Counted from the first letter of the stretch, positions 25,054 to 37,749 are shown. The stretch: 64,000 nt of DNA from Jiangella asiatica (GCF_004349065.1 NZ_SMKZ01000012.1:62001-126000); one strand, 5' to 3'. Program-made: numbers and translations. Notes: generated by a model from the sequence alone, not told the origin.

Positions 25054-26277
25054 TTACGAGAGCCAGCCCATCGGGTCGGTGAACTCGCCGTTGACCAGCA
25101 CCTCGAAGTGCAGGTGGCAACCGGTGGAGGAGCCCGTGGTGCCGACCCGGCCGATCAGCTCGCCGGCGGCGACCGTCTGGCCGGGGCTGGAGCTGAACGC
25201 GGACAGGTGGTTGTAGGTGGTCGTGACCTCCATCCCGCCGATGGTGCCGTGCGAGATGGTGATCTGGTTGCCGTAGGCGCCCTCGTAGCCGGTGGACTCG
25301 ATGGTGCCCGGATAGGCCGCGTGGACGCCGGAGCCGCAGGAGGCGCCGAAGTCGGTGCCGCTGTGCAGCTTGTAGACGCCGGTCACTGGGTGGACCCGCA
25401 TGCCGTACGGCGACGTGATCGGGCCGGTGGAGGGCCGGGCGAAGGTGCCGTCGCCGGTGGGCGGCGGGGTGTCGGTGCCGCCGTCGTCGCCGTCGCCGCG
25501 GTCGGGCTGGTTCTCGGCCTCGGCCCGCTCCTCGGCGGCGCGCTGGGCAGCCTCGTGGATGTCGCGGACCTCGCGCAACACCTCGCTGGCCTGCTGGGTC
25601 GCGGACTCCGCCTCGGCGAGCGCAGCGTCGGCCTGCTCGGAGAGCTCCGCCGCGGCCGCGGCGGCCTCGTCGGCGGCCTTCACGTGGCCGTTGGCGCGGT
25701 CAGCGGCGTTGGTGGCCTCGGCCTGGGACTCCGCCGCCTGGCGGATCATCGTCTCCTGGACCCGCATCAGCTCGTTGATGCCCGTCGACTGCGACTGGAA
25801 CTCCGTTGGGTCCGCAGCACCCAGCTGGACCAGCGACCCCAGCTCGGAGTTGTTCATGTAGGCGTTGGCGGCGAGCTGGCCGAGCGACCGCCGGGCCTGC
25901 TCCGCCGCCTGCTCGGCGTCGGTGACCTGGCCGCGGGCGCGCTCAGCGCGGGCAACGGCCTCACGGGCCGCGGTCGCCGCGTCGAGGGATGCCTGGCTGG
26001 CCGCTTCGGCCCGTTGCTGAGCTTCCTGCTCGGTCTGCTGCGCGGCCTCGAACTCGGCCTGCGCCGCCTCGAGATCGGTGGCTGCCTCCTCGACGGAGGG
26101 GACTTGCCCATCGGCGGGGAGCAAGGATGCCTGACCACGGATGTCGCTGGCGTCGGTGCCGATGCTGGTGGTGCCGGTCGACGCGGCCGGCGTGGCCACC
26201 GTCGACGACGGCACCCCCCATGTCACACACCCGACGGCCGCGGCCGTCATGATCGCCCCCAGAGATCGTTTCCTCAC
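25054..26277 (-). CDS. Secreted coiled-coil M23 (LytM) peptidase
   Basis: 407 residues. Signal peptide (VRKRSLGAIMTAAAVGCVTW), then a long Ala/Glu/Gln-rich coiled coil (about residues 65-260), an acidic Gly-rich linker, and a C-terminal LytM domain with the zinc-site motifs HSGTDFGASCGSGVHA and TGCHLHFEVLVNG. Such proteins cut, or regulate cutting of, peptidoglycan cross-links during division. The zinc residues look intact, so it may be active. GTG at 26277 with AGGAAGAG upstream. It is divergent from the HTH protein gene. Confidence 0.9.
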   Translation of the reverse strand: MRKRSLGAIMTAAAVGCVTWGVPSSTVATPAASTGTTSIGTDASDIRGQASLLPADGQVPSVEEAATDLEAAQAEFEAAQQTEQEAQQRAEAASQASLDAATAAREAVARAERARGQVTDAEQAAEQARRSLGQLAANAYMNNSELGSLVQLGAADPTEFQSQSTGINELMRVQETMIRQAAESQAEATNAADRANGHVKAADEAAAAAAELSEQADAALAEAESATQQASEVLREVRDIHEAAQRAAEERAEAENQPDRGDGDDGGTDTPPPTGDGTFARPSTGPITSPYGMRVHPVTGVYKLHSGTDFGASCGSGVHAAYPGTIESTGYEGAYGNQITISHGTIGGMEVTTTYNHLSAFSSSPGQTVAAGELIGRVGTTGSSTGCHLHFEVLVNGEFTDPMGWLS

Positions 26278-26334
26278 TCGGGGCTCTTCCTGTCCTGGGT
26301 CATCGGCGGCTACTGTAAGCGACGTTTGCCCGGT

Positions 26335-26353
26335 ATACAACCAATGGCTGTAT
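26335..26353. promoter_or_regulatory. ATACA-N9-TGTAT inverted repeat upstream of the HTH gene
   Basis: 5-bp arms at 26335-26339 and 26349-26353, inside the region between the divergent M23 and HTH genes. It ends 15 bases before the HTH-protein ATG. Position suggests an operator, perhaps for autoregulation; the regulator is not established. Confidence 0.35.
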
Positions 26354-26368
26354 CGACAGGGAGCCCTC

Positions 26369-26947
26369 ATGCTCGACGCCGGCGCGGAGCTCGAGGCCTC
26401 GCTGCGCCCGCTGACCTGGCCTGATGTCGAGTTGTTCGCCGGTGGCGGAAACTTCCTCCGCAGCAGCGGAACGTGGCTCTACACGGCCACCCGTCGGCCG
26501 GTGCCGGGCGCCGTCGACGTCACCCTCGCGCGCCGCTACGCAGGGGTCGGCCGGGCGACGCGCGACGGTGTCGAGGTCGCCCTGCTGAACCGGTCATGGG
26601 TGGACGGGCCGCAGGCGCGCCCGGAACTCGCGTGGTGCGCCCCGTTCGGTACGCCGCCCGAGGGCCAGGGCGATGACCCGATCGCGGTCCCCGTCGCCGA
26701 GCTGGAGGCTCGCGGCCCGGTGGTCGTGGGCATGTCGGCACCGGAGTTGGAGCCGGCCGAGCTGCTGACGGCGTCGGCGATCGCGCGTCTGCTCGGGGTC
26801 AGCCGCGGCACCGTCAACGCCTATCACTCGCGCGGGCAGATGCCGCCGCCGGTCGCGACCCTCAACCACCGGCTGCCGCTGTGGACCCGCCCGATCATCG
26901 ACCATTGGACCGCGAGCCAGACCCGCCGGCGCCGCCCGCTGCGCTAG
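26369..26947 (+). CDS. Hypothetical protein with C-terminal helix-turn-helix
   Basis: 192 residues from ATG at 26369 (GGGAG upstream). The first ~130 residues form an unrecognised alpha/beta domain. The last ~55 contain a MerR/excisionase-like HTH: LLTASAIARLLGVSRGTVNA followed by YHSRGQMPPPVATLNHRLPL and W-T-RPIIDHW. This resembles HTH_17-type DNA-binding modules at the end of small actinobacterial proteins. It may regulate its own gene or the divergent peptidase gene. A long palindrome follows the stop. Confidence 0.7.
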   Translation: MLDAGAELEASLRPLTWPDVELFAGGGNFLRSSGTWLYTATRRPVPGAVDVTLARRYAGVGRATRDGVEVALLNRSWVDGPQARPELAWCAPFGTPPEGQGDDPIAVPVAELEARGPVVVGMSAPELEPAELLTASAIARLLGVSRGTVNAYHSRGQMPPPVATLNHRLPLWTRPIIDHWTASQTRRRRPLR

Positions 26948-26958
26948 TAGTTGCCCAC

Positions 26959-27012
26959 CATGATCATCAACGGGTGGCGACGCCATGACGTCGCCACCCG
27001 TTGATGATCATG
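26959..27012. repeat. Perfect 24-bp-arm palindrome downstream of the HTH gene
   Basis: Arms 26959-26982 and 26989-27012 are exact inverse complements around a six-base loop (CCATGA). The outer sequence is CATGATCATCAACGGGTGG. It lies between the convergent HTH and secreted-protein genes, so it can act as a terminator for both. A sister palindrome with the same TGATCATCAAC ends lies on the other side of the secreted-protein gene (27518-27570). Confidence 0.9.
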
Positions 27013-27043
27013 TGAGAGCCCCGCGCCGTCGGCTCCCTGCACG

Positions 27044-27499
27044 TCAGACGCTTTTGGTGCGCCCAGTGCACCGGGGGTCTGAATCGTTCGCGCGGTCGAA
27101 GACGAACTCATACGCGCCGTACATGCTGGATCCCCGGGACACCCGGACGTTGGAAATCTGCCGACTCGAGCTCCCGGCTGGGACATTGTCGCCGGAGATG
27201 TAGGTGTGCTTGACCGAGTCCGTGCCGCCGGTGTTGACGGTCTTGACGCGCGCCACGACGTTGTTCTTGTTGCCAAGACCAGTACCTAGCAGTCTCCACC
27301 GGTACGTGTCCGGATAATCGAATGAGCCGGAGGTGTGGTAGTCCAGCCAGAAGAACGCTGTGTATTGGTCATGGCCGACGTAGACATCGCACGCACCCTC
27401 CGTCGAGGCAGCGAGTGCATTGCTGGCCGTCAGCGCTAGTCCGGCGCCGACGACTGCCGAGGTGACCGCCCGAACGAGTCGCTTCGTCCATCGTTTCAT
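27044..27499 (-). CDS. Small secreted protein of unknown function
   Basis: 151 residues. Signal peptide MKRWTKRLVRAVTSAVVGAG with cleavage probably after ASNALA. The mature part (~120 residues) is rich in aromatic and small residues, with two cysteines (EGACDVYVG and SDPRCTGR) that could pair, and looks beta-rich. Codon usage is less G+C-biased than its neighbours (for example TGTATTGGTCATGG stretches), and it is flanked by two related palindromes, so it may be horizontally acquired. No family recognised. Confidence 0.68.
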   Translation of the reverse strand: MKRWTKRLVRAVTSAVVGAGLALTASNALAASTEGACDVYVGHDQYTAFFWLDYHTSGSFDYPDTYRWRLLGTGLGNKNNVVARVKTVNTGGTDSVKHTYISGDNVPAGSSSRQISNVRVSRGSSMYGAYEFVFDRANDSDPRCTGRTKSV

Positions 27500-27517
27500 G
27501 CGCAAATCCCATCTTTC

Positions 27518-27570
27518 GTGATCATCAACCGGTGGGGACGCCCATGACGTCGCCAACCGTTGATGATCAC
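27518..27570. repeat. Sister palindrome upstream of the secreted-protein gene
   Basis: 23-base arms at 27518-27540 and 27548-27570 with three mismatched pairs, loop CCCATGA. The ends GTGATCATCAAC / GTTGATGATCAC and inner GACG...CGTC match the palindrome at 26959-27012. TGATCATCAAC also marks an end of the intergenic repeats at 9235 and (inverted) 63922. Confidence 0.85.
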
Positions 27571-27717
27571 CGGATGTTTAGACTGGCGGGTCCCACCGCA
27601 CAGTGCCGTCGATGTCCACCGTCACCAGCTCGCCGGCCGCGGTGAACATCGCCGCGTCGACGTCTCCGCGGCTACTGGTCGTGGTGCCCGACGCGTGATA
27701 TCCCTCTGATCTGTGGA
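27571..27717 (-). other. Short coding-like remnant downstream of the subtilase gene
   Basis: Between the palindrome and the subtilase stop, a minus-strand frame reads AMFTAAGELVTVDIDGTVRW and then DPPV and a TAA stop at 27578-27580. This resembles the last strands of a larger protein but has no start of its own. It may be the eroded end of a lost gene. Low certainty. Confidence 0.25.
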
Positions 27718-31614
<3,897 letters not shown>

Positions 31615-31724
31615 CACGACTCCTTCGCCCCATTCCGACCAGATCGACCACCAGTTTTCAGAGGGTGAACCGGTCGACGCCAGGTCCGGAGCATGGCGAG
31701 GTTTGGTCATGGCATCATCTGGCC

Positions 31725-32678
31725 ATGCTGGAAGCGCTCGGGGTGATGCCGCAGGACGAGGAGCTCTACCGGGCGCTGCTGCGTCATCCCGGCGCCACCC
31801 TCGACGACCTCGCCGACGCCGGCGGGCTCGCGGTCACGACGGTGCGCCGGTCCGTCCGGCGCCTGGAGGACCTCGGCCTCGTGACCCGCTTGGCCGGCGC
31901 GCCGGTGCGGCTGATGCCGGCGCGGCCGGACGTGGCGGTCGAGGTGCTGGTCGCGCAGCGGCGGCAGGAGCTCGTCCAGGCCCAGCAGGGCGCGCGTGGC
32001 CTGCTACAGGAGATGTCGACCGAGCAGATGCCCGAGTCCGACGGGCTCATCGAGATCGTCCAGGGCCGGCAGGCGGTGGCGCACCGGTTCATGCAGATGG
32101 AGCAGACGGTGTCGCGCGAGCTGCTGGTGCTGGACCGGCCGCCGTACGCGCAGCCCGTCGAAGTGCCGAACCAGCGGGAGTACGAGCTGCTCGCCCGCGG
32201 CGTGCGCTGCCGGGGCATCTACGCGCCGGAAGGGCTGGAGCAGCCCGGCCGGCTGGCCGAGCTGCGGCGGCTCATCGAGGCCGGCGAGGAGGCTCGCACG
32301 TCGTCGGCGGTACCGCTCAAGATGGCCATCGCCGACGGCTCGGTCGCGATCCTGCCGCTCAACTTCGAGCAGATCACCGAGCAGGCGCTGGTCGTGCACG
32401 CCTCTACGCTGGTGGATGCGCTGGTGTCGCTGTTCGAGGTGCTGTGGGAGCTGGCGGTGCCGCTGGCGGGCTTCCAGTCGGTGCCGGACGGCGGGGTGGG
32501 CGGCGGGCTGCTGCAGCTGCTCGCGGCCGGCCTCGGCGACCAGGCGATCGCCCGGCAGCTGGGCGTCAGCCAGCGCACCTTGAGCCGTCAGCTGGCGACC
32601 CTGATGGAGCACCTCGGGGCCCGCACGCGGTTCCAGGCCGGCGTGCTCGCGGCCCGCCGGGGCCTCGATCGCGGGTGA
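31725..32678 (+). CDS. TrmB-like regulator with C-terminal LuxR-type HTH
   Basis: 317 residues. N-terminal winged helix (EELYRALLRHPGATLDDLAD, GGLAVTTVRRSVRRLEDLGL), a central PLD/TrmB-like domain (IEIVQGRQAVAHRFMQMEQT, LLVLDRPPYAQP), and a C-terminal LuxR HTH (AAGLGDQAIARQLGVSQRTL, SRQLATLMEHLGARTRFQAG). The two DNA-binding ends and sensor middle are a known actinobacterial design. The gene lies head-to-head with the subtilase gene and 182 bases upstream of the caspase-helicase gene on the same strand. It probably regulates the protease; control of the caspase-helicase gene is possible. Confidence 0.88.
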   Translation: MLEALGVMPQDEELYRALLRHPGATLDDLADAGGLAVTTVRRSVRRLEDLGLVTRLAGAPVRLMPARPDVAVEVLVAQRRQELVQAQQGARGLLQEMSTEQMPESDGLIEIVQGRQAVAHRFMQMEQTVSRELLVLDRPPYAQPVEVPNQREYELLARGVRCRGIYAPEGLEQPGRLAELRRLIEAGEEARTSSAVPLKMAIADGSVAILPLNFEQITEQALVVHASTLVDALVSLFEVLWELAVPLAGFQSVPDGGVGGGLLQLLAAGLGDQAIARQLGVSQRTLSRQLATLMEHLGARTRFQAGVLAARRGLDRG

Positions 32679-32860
32679 GTCGCGCGGGTTATACGCGAAG
32701 CCCTCCTAGATCACCACGAGCCCCTCGCCCGAGGCACCCATCGGGTGTTCGGACCATTTCCGCGCCAGATCCGACATAGGCCGCGTTGCGTACCTAGTCT
32801 CCAAGACAACCGCAGGTGAACGGAGCGTCGCCGGCGGCAGGCCAGACGCGAGGGAGCCTG

Positions 32861-35800
32861 ATGAGCGAGCTGTCGATCCATGTGCGGACCGAGCCGGTCC
32901 GCGAACGTTTCGTTGCCGTTCGCCCGCCCGTCGCTGCCGTGCCGACGCCTGCGACGGTGGTCGCCCGCCGGCCCCTGACGGCAGCGAGCGCTCTCGAGAT
33001 CGCCGACCGGGCCGACCGCCGCCGGCTGCCCGCCGGCGAGCGCGCGGCCCTGCTCGTCGGCACCGCGGTATACGACCACGTCGACTACCCGCGGTTGTCG
33101 ACGGCGGCCGCGGGGCTCCGGCATATGCAGCAGGTACTGGAGCGGCCGGACGTCGGCATGGCCGACGTCGTCCGCGTCGTCGCCGACGCCACCCGCACCG
33201 ACATGATGCGTGCCATCGAGACGTTCCTCGACGAGCGTGAGCTCAGCGACACCGTGCTGGTGTACCTCGCGGGCTACGCGGGCGTTTCCACCCGCGACGG
33301 CCGGCTGTTCCTGGTCGCATCCGACACCGACCCCGCCGACCTCGAGGGCACCGCCGTCGCCGCGGACTTCCTGCGCCAGCGGCTGCAGGAATGCCGGGCG
33401 GCCAGCAAGGTCGTCCTGCTCGACCACTGCGCCGCCGGCGACGAGCCGGACCGGCTCTCGGTGCGTGGCCGTGAGGTGATGCCGGAACCCGCCGGGGTCT
33501 ACGTCATCTCCGCCTCGCGCACACTGCGGCCGGCCGCGGACCTGGCCGATTCCGCGTCGACCCTGGGCACCACCAGGTTCACCGAAGAGATCGTCGAGGG
33601 TCTGCTCACCGGGCGGGTGAAGTCCGGCCTCGGCGCGTGGGTGACCGCCGACGACCTCGCCGCCTACGTCGTCGACCGGCTTACCGAACGCGGCGTCCCC
33701 GCCGACCGGCTCCCGGCGACGTCGACGCTGGCGGTCTCCGGCAACCACGTCATCGCCCGGTCCGCCGTCCGGGCGCTCAGCCTGCTCGACGGGGACCGCG
33801 CGGCCGAGCGCCCGGTCACGGCCCAGCCACGGGCCGAGAACCGCCACGAGGAGCTGGCCGATCCAGGCTGGCGCGACGTGATCGCGTACTACCGCGCCTG
33901 CCTGACCGAGCCACGCGCGCCCGAGGTGCTGCCGTCGCGCGACGAGGAGTCCGCCGACTGGTTCGCCATCGGTTCCGGCCCGGAGGTGCTGCTCAGCGGC
34001 ACCGAGGCGATCGCGCGGGCACCGCAGGGGGTCGACACGTTCGACTGGAAGGAGCGTGACGTCTGGTACGGCTACCCGTTCGTCACGCTGGCCGGCGGGG
34101 GCCGCCGGCACTCCGCCAACCCGCTGGCCCCGCCGAGCGTGGCGCCGCTGCTGGTGCGGCGGGTCGAGGTGACGGTCGACGCTCGCGGCGCCGCGGCGCT
34201 GCGGCCCACCGGCCCCGTCGTGCCGCATGCGGGCGTGCTGCAGGCCTGCCTGGACGACCAGGAGGCGGCGAGTGTGCTCGCGACCTGGCGGCAGAGCTGG
34301 AAGCCCGGCGACCGCGAGCAGATGCTGGCCGCGATCCGGCAGCTCATGGGCCGCCTCGGCCTGACCGAGCTGGACGAGCTGGAGCCCGCCGAGCTGTCGG
34401 CCGACGACCTGCGCACCGCGACCCGCACCGGCATCCACAACGCCGCCTGCGTCCTCTACGTCGAGTCCGACCGGCCGACCGCCTTGGCCGTCAGTGCCGA
34501 GCTCGGCTCGGTCGCTGACCACCGGACCCAGATCCCGGGCACGGCCCTGGAGTACCTGGGCAAGCCGGTCGGCCTGCGCCGGGTGACCGGCACCGTCCCA
34601 CCACCTGTGCTCCCCGCGGAGCTGGACGAGAGCCAGCAGGCGGTGCTGACCGCCGCGATGACCCGGCCGCTCACCGTCGCCGCCGCGCCGCCCGGCACCG
34701 GCAAGGAGCGGTTGATCGTCGACGTCGTCGCGACCGCGGTCGCCGCCGGGCAGAAGGTCCTGGTCACCTCGACCGACGACGCCGCGTTGCACGAGCTGGC
34801 GCGGCGCTGCGGCGCGCTGGCGCCGGGGCTGCTGATCAAGACCGGCGACGCTCAGGCCCGAGCGGAGGAGAAGCAGCTGGTCCGCGAGCTGCTCAGGTCG
34901 ACGAAGGGCGAGCCGCGGGGTCGCCGCCGTAGCACCGTCGAGGCCGAGCTGGCCGCCGTCCGCGACGACCTGCACGAGTGGCGGCGGCTGCTGCGCGAGC
35001 GCAACGCCGTGGAGACCCGGCTGCGCAAGACGACCGCCGCCCGCGCCGCGGCGGCCGGTCGGCTGGGCCTGTCCGTCGGCGTCCTCGGCCAGGCGTGGCG
35101 CGAGCACGACGCCGCCATGCGGGAGTGGATCGACCGGGCCCGCGAGCTGACCGACGTGAAGTTCCTCGGCGGGTTCCGGCGCCGCAGCCTGGTCGTCGCC
35201 TACCTGCGGGCCCTGGGCGAAGGCGGCATCGACGCGGGCTCGCTGCGCCGGCAGCTGCTGGAGCCGGCCGCGTTCGACTCGCTGCTGCTCTTCGCCCGCG
35301 CGGAGCAGCGGCTGCGCGAGGACCGGTGGACCGTCGAGCAGCTGGGCGACGACCTCCTGGACGCCCAGGGCCGCGTGCTCACCGAGCGGTTCGGTGAGCT
35401 CTCCGCCGAACTGATGGCCGTCGTCGTCGCCGAGCAGGCGGCGGCCGCCCGCGACGAGCTGACGGCGCGGCGGCGGGCGCTGGAGCCCGGCGGCAAGGAC
35501 CGCCCGGCCAGCCAGCGGCACCTACTGGACCACCTGGGCGGGTGGGCCGTCACCGTCGACGCCGCGCAGCAGCTCGCGCTGGAGCCGGGCATGTTCGACC
35601 TCGTCGTCCTGGACGACGCGCACCGGTGCTCGGTGGCCGAGGCACTGCCGGTGCTGTTCCGGGCCCGCCGGGCCCTGGTGATCGGCGACCCGCGGCTCCG
35701 GCCGCAGCAGCCGCCACTGAGCGACCACCGCATCCGCAAGGCCCGCGAGAACGCGGGCCTCAGCGCGGCCTGGCTGGAGCACCGCCGGCTGTCGTTCGGC

Positions 35801-36787
35801 GCCCACTCCGCCTACGACGCCGCGCTGGGCAACGTCGACCGGCCGATCCTGCTCGACCAGCACGACGGCTCGCACCCGGGTATCGCCCGCATCGTCGACG
35901 AGCACTTCTACGACGCGCGGCTCACCGTCGTCACCGACGTCAGCGGGCTGCGGCGGGCCACCGATGCCGAGAGCGGCGAGGCCACGCTGCTGCTGTGGGA
36001 GGACGTCAACGGCGCGCCGGAGCGCGGCCTGAACGGCGGCTCGTGGCGCAACCAGGCCGAGATCGACCGGGTCGTGTGGGCCGTCAACGAGCTGCGCGAC
36101 CAACTGCCCAAGGACGCCGCCATCGCCGTCGTCACCCCGTTCCGGGCACAGGCGGAGGAGCTGCGCTCGCTGTTCCGGTTCGAGCCGGTGCGGGTGGTCT
36201 CCGTCGACGATGCCGAGCTGGCCGCCTGCGACGCGGTCGTCCTCTCGCTGGTGGCCGGCGAGGACATGCCGGAGCAGACCGTGCGCTGGGTCCAGGCGCA
36301 GGCGGACCTCTGGAATGCCGCCCTCGGTGCCGCCAGGTCGCACGTCGTGACGGTCGGCCAGCACGGGTTCTGGTCACGGCGCTCCGGCCTGCCGGAGCTG
36401 CTGGCCCGGCGGTCGTCGGTGCGCTCGTTCCACGTCCACCCGATCCCGCCGGCCTTCGCCGAGTCCGGTGGTGACGTCGACCCGCTGGTCGATCTGCTCT
36501 GCGAGCGGCTGACCGCCGCCGGACACGACGTCACGCCCAACGCCGTCGTCGACGGGTACCGGTGCGACGCGCTGGTGCGCACGCCGGACGAGACCGTCGC
36601 GGTGCTGCTCGACCGGGGCTGGCCGGCCGATCAGGACGCGTCGCGGCACGCACGCCTGCTGCTGCTCCGGCGCCGGCTACTGCTGGGCCTGTCCGCCTCG
36701 CCGGAGGGTCCTTCGGTGACGCGGGTGTTGCGGGTGCCGACCTGGCAGGTGCGCTCCGGCGAGCCGATCGAGGGCCTGATGGCCTGA
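32861..36787 (+). CDS. Caspase-like / SF1 helicase / nuclease-like fusion protein
   Basis: 1308 residues. Residues ~60-300 are a caspase (C14) fold: ALLVGTAVYDHVDYPRLSTA, TVLVYLAGYAGVSTRDG and SKVVLLDHCAAG, with the nucleophile Cys190 kept but the usual SGHG histidine replaced by Tyr139. A linker (~300-585) leads to an SF1/Upf1-like helicase: Walker A AAPPGTGKER (Lys615), a coiled-coil insert (~665-880), motif II LDDAH (918-921), motif III VIGDPRLRPQQPP, and late motifs VVTPFRAQAEELR and NAALGAARS. Residues ~1205-1275 resemble a Vsr/MTES_1575-type nuclease domain but keep only DGYRCDALV. ATG at 32861 with AGGGAG upstream. This architecture suggests a biological-conflict (defence/cell-death) protein; the degenerate motifs suggest altered or regulatory activity. 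Confidence 0.85.
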   Translation: MSELSIHVRTEPVRERFVAVRPPVAAVPTPATVVARRPLTAASALEIADRADRRRLPAGERAALLVGTAVYDHVDYPRLSTAAAGLRHMQQVLERPDVGMADVVRVVADATRTDMMRAIETFLDERELSDTVLVYLAGYAGVSTRDGRLFLVASDTDPADLEGTAVAADFLRQRLQECRAASKVVLLDHCAAGDEPDRLSVRGREVMPEPAGVYVISASRTLRPAADLADSASTLGTTRFTEEIVEGLLTGRVKSGLGAWVTADDLAAYVVDRLTERGVPADRLPATSTLAVSGNHVIARSAVRALSLLDGDRAAERPVTAQPRAENRHEELADPGWRDVIAYYRACLTEPRAPEVLPSRDEESADWFAIGSGPEVLLSGTEAIARAPQGVDTFDWKERDVWYGYPFVTLAGGGRRHSANPLAPPSVAPLLVRRVEVTVDARGAAALRPTGPVVPHAGVLQACLDDQEAASVLATWRQSWKPGDREQMLAAIRQLMGRLGLTELDELEPAELSADDLRTATRTGIHNAACVLYVESDRPTALAVSAELGSVADHRTQIPGTALEYLGKPVGLRRVTGTVPPPVLPAELDESQQAVLTAAMTRPLTVAAAPPGTGKERLIVDVVATAVAAGQKVLVTSTDDAALHELARRCGALAPGLLIKTGDAQARAEEKQLVRELLRSTKGEPRGRRRSTVEAELAAVRDDLHEWRRLLRERNAVETRLRKTTAARAAAAGRLGLSVGVLGQAWREHDAAMREWIDRARELTDVKFLGGFRRRSLVVAYLRALGEGGIDAGSLRRQLLEPAAFDSLLLFARAEQRLREDRWTVEQLGDDLLDAQGRVLTERFGELSAELMAVVVAEQAAAARDELTARRRALEPGGKDRPASQRHLLDHLGGWAVTVDAAQQLALEPGMFDLVVLDDAHRCSVAEALPVLFRARRALVIGDPRLRPQQPPLSDHRIRKARENAGLSAAWLEHRRLSFGAHSAYDAALGNVDRPILLDQHDGSHPGIARIVDEHFYDARLTVVTDVSGLRRATDAESGEATLLLWEDVNGAPERGLNGGSWRNQAEIDRVVWAVNELRDQLPKDAAIAVVTPFRAQAEELRSLFRFEPVRVVSVDDAELAACDAVVLSLVAGEDMPEQTVRWVQAQADLWNAALGAARSHVVTVGQHGFWSRRSGLPELLARRSSVRSFHVHPIPPAFAESGGDVDPLVDLLCERLTAAGHDVTPNAVVDGYRCDALVRTPDETVAVLLDRGWPADQDASRHARLLLLRRRLLLGLSASPEGPSVTRVLRVPTWQVRSGEPIEGLMA

Positions 36788-36873
36788 GTCCGTTTTCGCC
36801 GAGTTTGACCAATTGTCATCGCGTATGGGCAAGATCGGCGTCACACGTGCCGTGACGTCGAGAGGACACGACC

Positions 36874-37749
36874 ATGCGCATCCTTCGCCTCGCGCTACCC
36901 GCACTTCTGGCAGTCTTGGCCTTGATGGCAGGGGCAGTGGTACCAGCGGCCTCGACCGACGTCGCGCGGTCGGCCGCTGGTGAGCCGTCGCCGCGTGACC
37001 GGCCGCTCACCGTCATGAGCTTCAACATCCACCACGGCGTCGGCCTGGACGGCATCCTCGACCTGCAGCGGGTCGCCGACGTCATCAAGACCGAGGGCGT
37101 CGACGTCGTCGGTCTGCAGGAGGTCGACCGGCACTGGGGCGAGCGCAGCGACTTCGTCGACCAGGCCGCCTGGCTCGCCAGCGAGCTCGACATGCACGTG
37201 GTCTACGGCGCCAACCTCGACCTGGACCCGCTCGAGCCGGGCGCGCCGCGCCGGCAGTACGGCACCGCGATCCTCAGCGAGCGCCCCATCCGCGAGTGGA
37301 GCAACACCTTCCTGCCCAGGTACGAAGGCCACGAGCAGCGCGGGCTGCTGAGCGCCCGGATCAACGTCCGCGGCGTCTGGGTGACCGTCTACAACACCCA
37401 CCTACAGCACAACGACGCCAACGAGCGGCTGGAGCAGGTGGCCGCGATCCAGGAGCTGATCGGCACCCCGGACCACTCCGTGGTTCTGCTCGGCGACCTC
37501 AACGCCACGCCGCAGTCCCCGGAGATCCAGGAGTTGGTCGACGACCTGGTCGACACCTGGGAGGCCGCCGGAGTCGGCGACGGCGACACCTACCCGGCCG
37601 AGGACCCCAACGCCCGCATCGACTACGTCCTCACCTCCGGCGGCGTCATCGCGCGCACAGCCGCCGTGGTGGCCACCGACGCGTCGGACCACCTCCCGGT
37701 GCGTGCCGACATCCTGCTCCCCGGTGACCGCGTCGGCCTCGGCAGCTGA
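36874..37749 (+). CDS. Secreted endonuclease/exonuclease/phosphatase-family hydrolase
   Basis: 291 residues. Signal peptide LRLALPALLAVLALMAGAVV, then an EEP domain: VMSFNIHHGVG (metal Asn), VVGLQEVDRHWGER (metal Glu), VYNTHLQH (catalytic His), VVLLGDLNATPQSPE (Asp/Asn), and TDASDHLPVRADI at the end. All key metal and catalytic residues are present. The family cuts phosphodiesters in nucleic acids, sphingolipids or inositol phosphates; with a signal peptide it acts outside the cell. ATG at 36874 after GAGAGG. It lies 86 bases downstream of the caspase-helicase gene. Confidence 0.9.
   Translation: MRILRLALPALLAVLALMAGAVVPAASTDVARSAAGEPSPRDRPLTVMSFNIHHGVGLDGILDLQRVADVIKTEGVDVVGLQEVDRHWGERSDFVDQAAWLASELDMHVVYGANLDLDPLEPGAPRRQYGTAILSERPIREWSNTFLPRYEGHEQRGLLSARINVRGVWVTVYNTHLQHNDANERLEQVAAIQELIGTPDHSVVLLGDLNATPQSPEIQELVDDLVDTWEAAGVGDGDTYPAEDPNARIDYVLTSGGVIARTAAVVATDASDHLPVRADILLPGDRVGLGS

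Noticed and set aside
32711-35521. Long open frame antisense to the caspase-helicase gene (over 900 codons)
   Set aside because: It mirrors the G+C-rich third-position bias of the real gene, has no domain I recognise and no start context.
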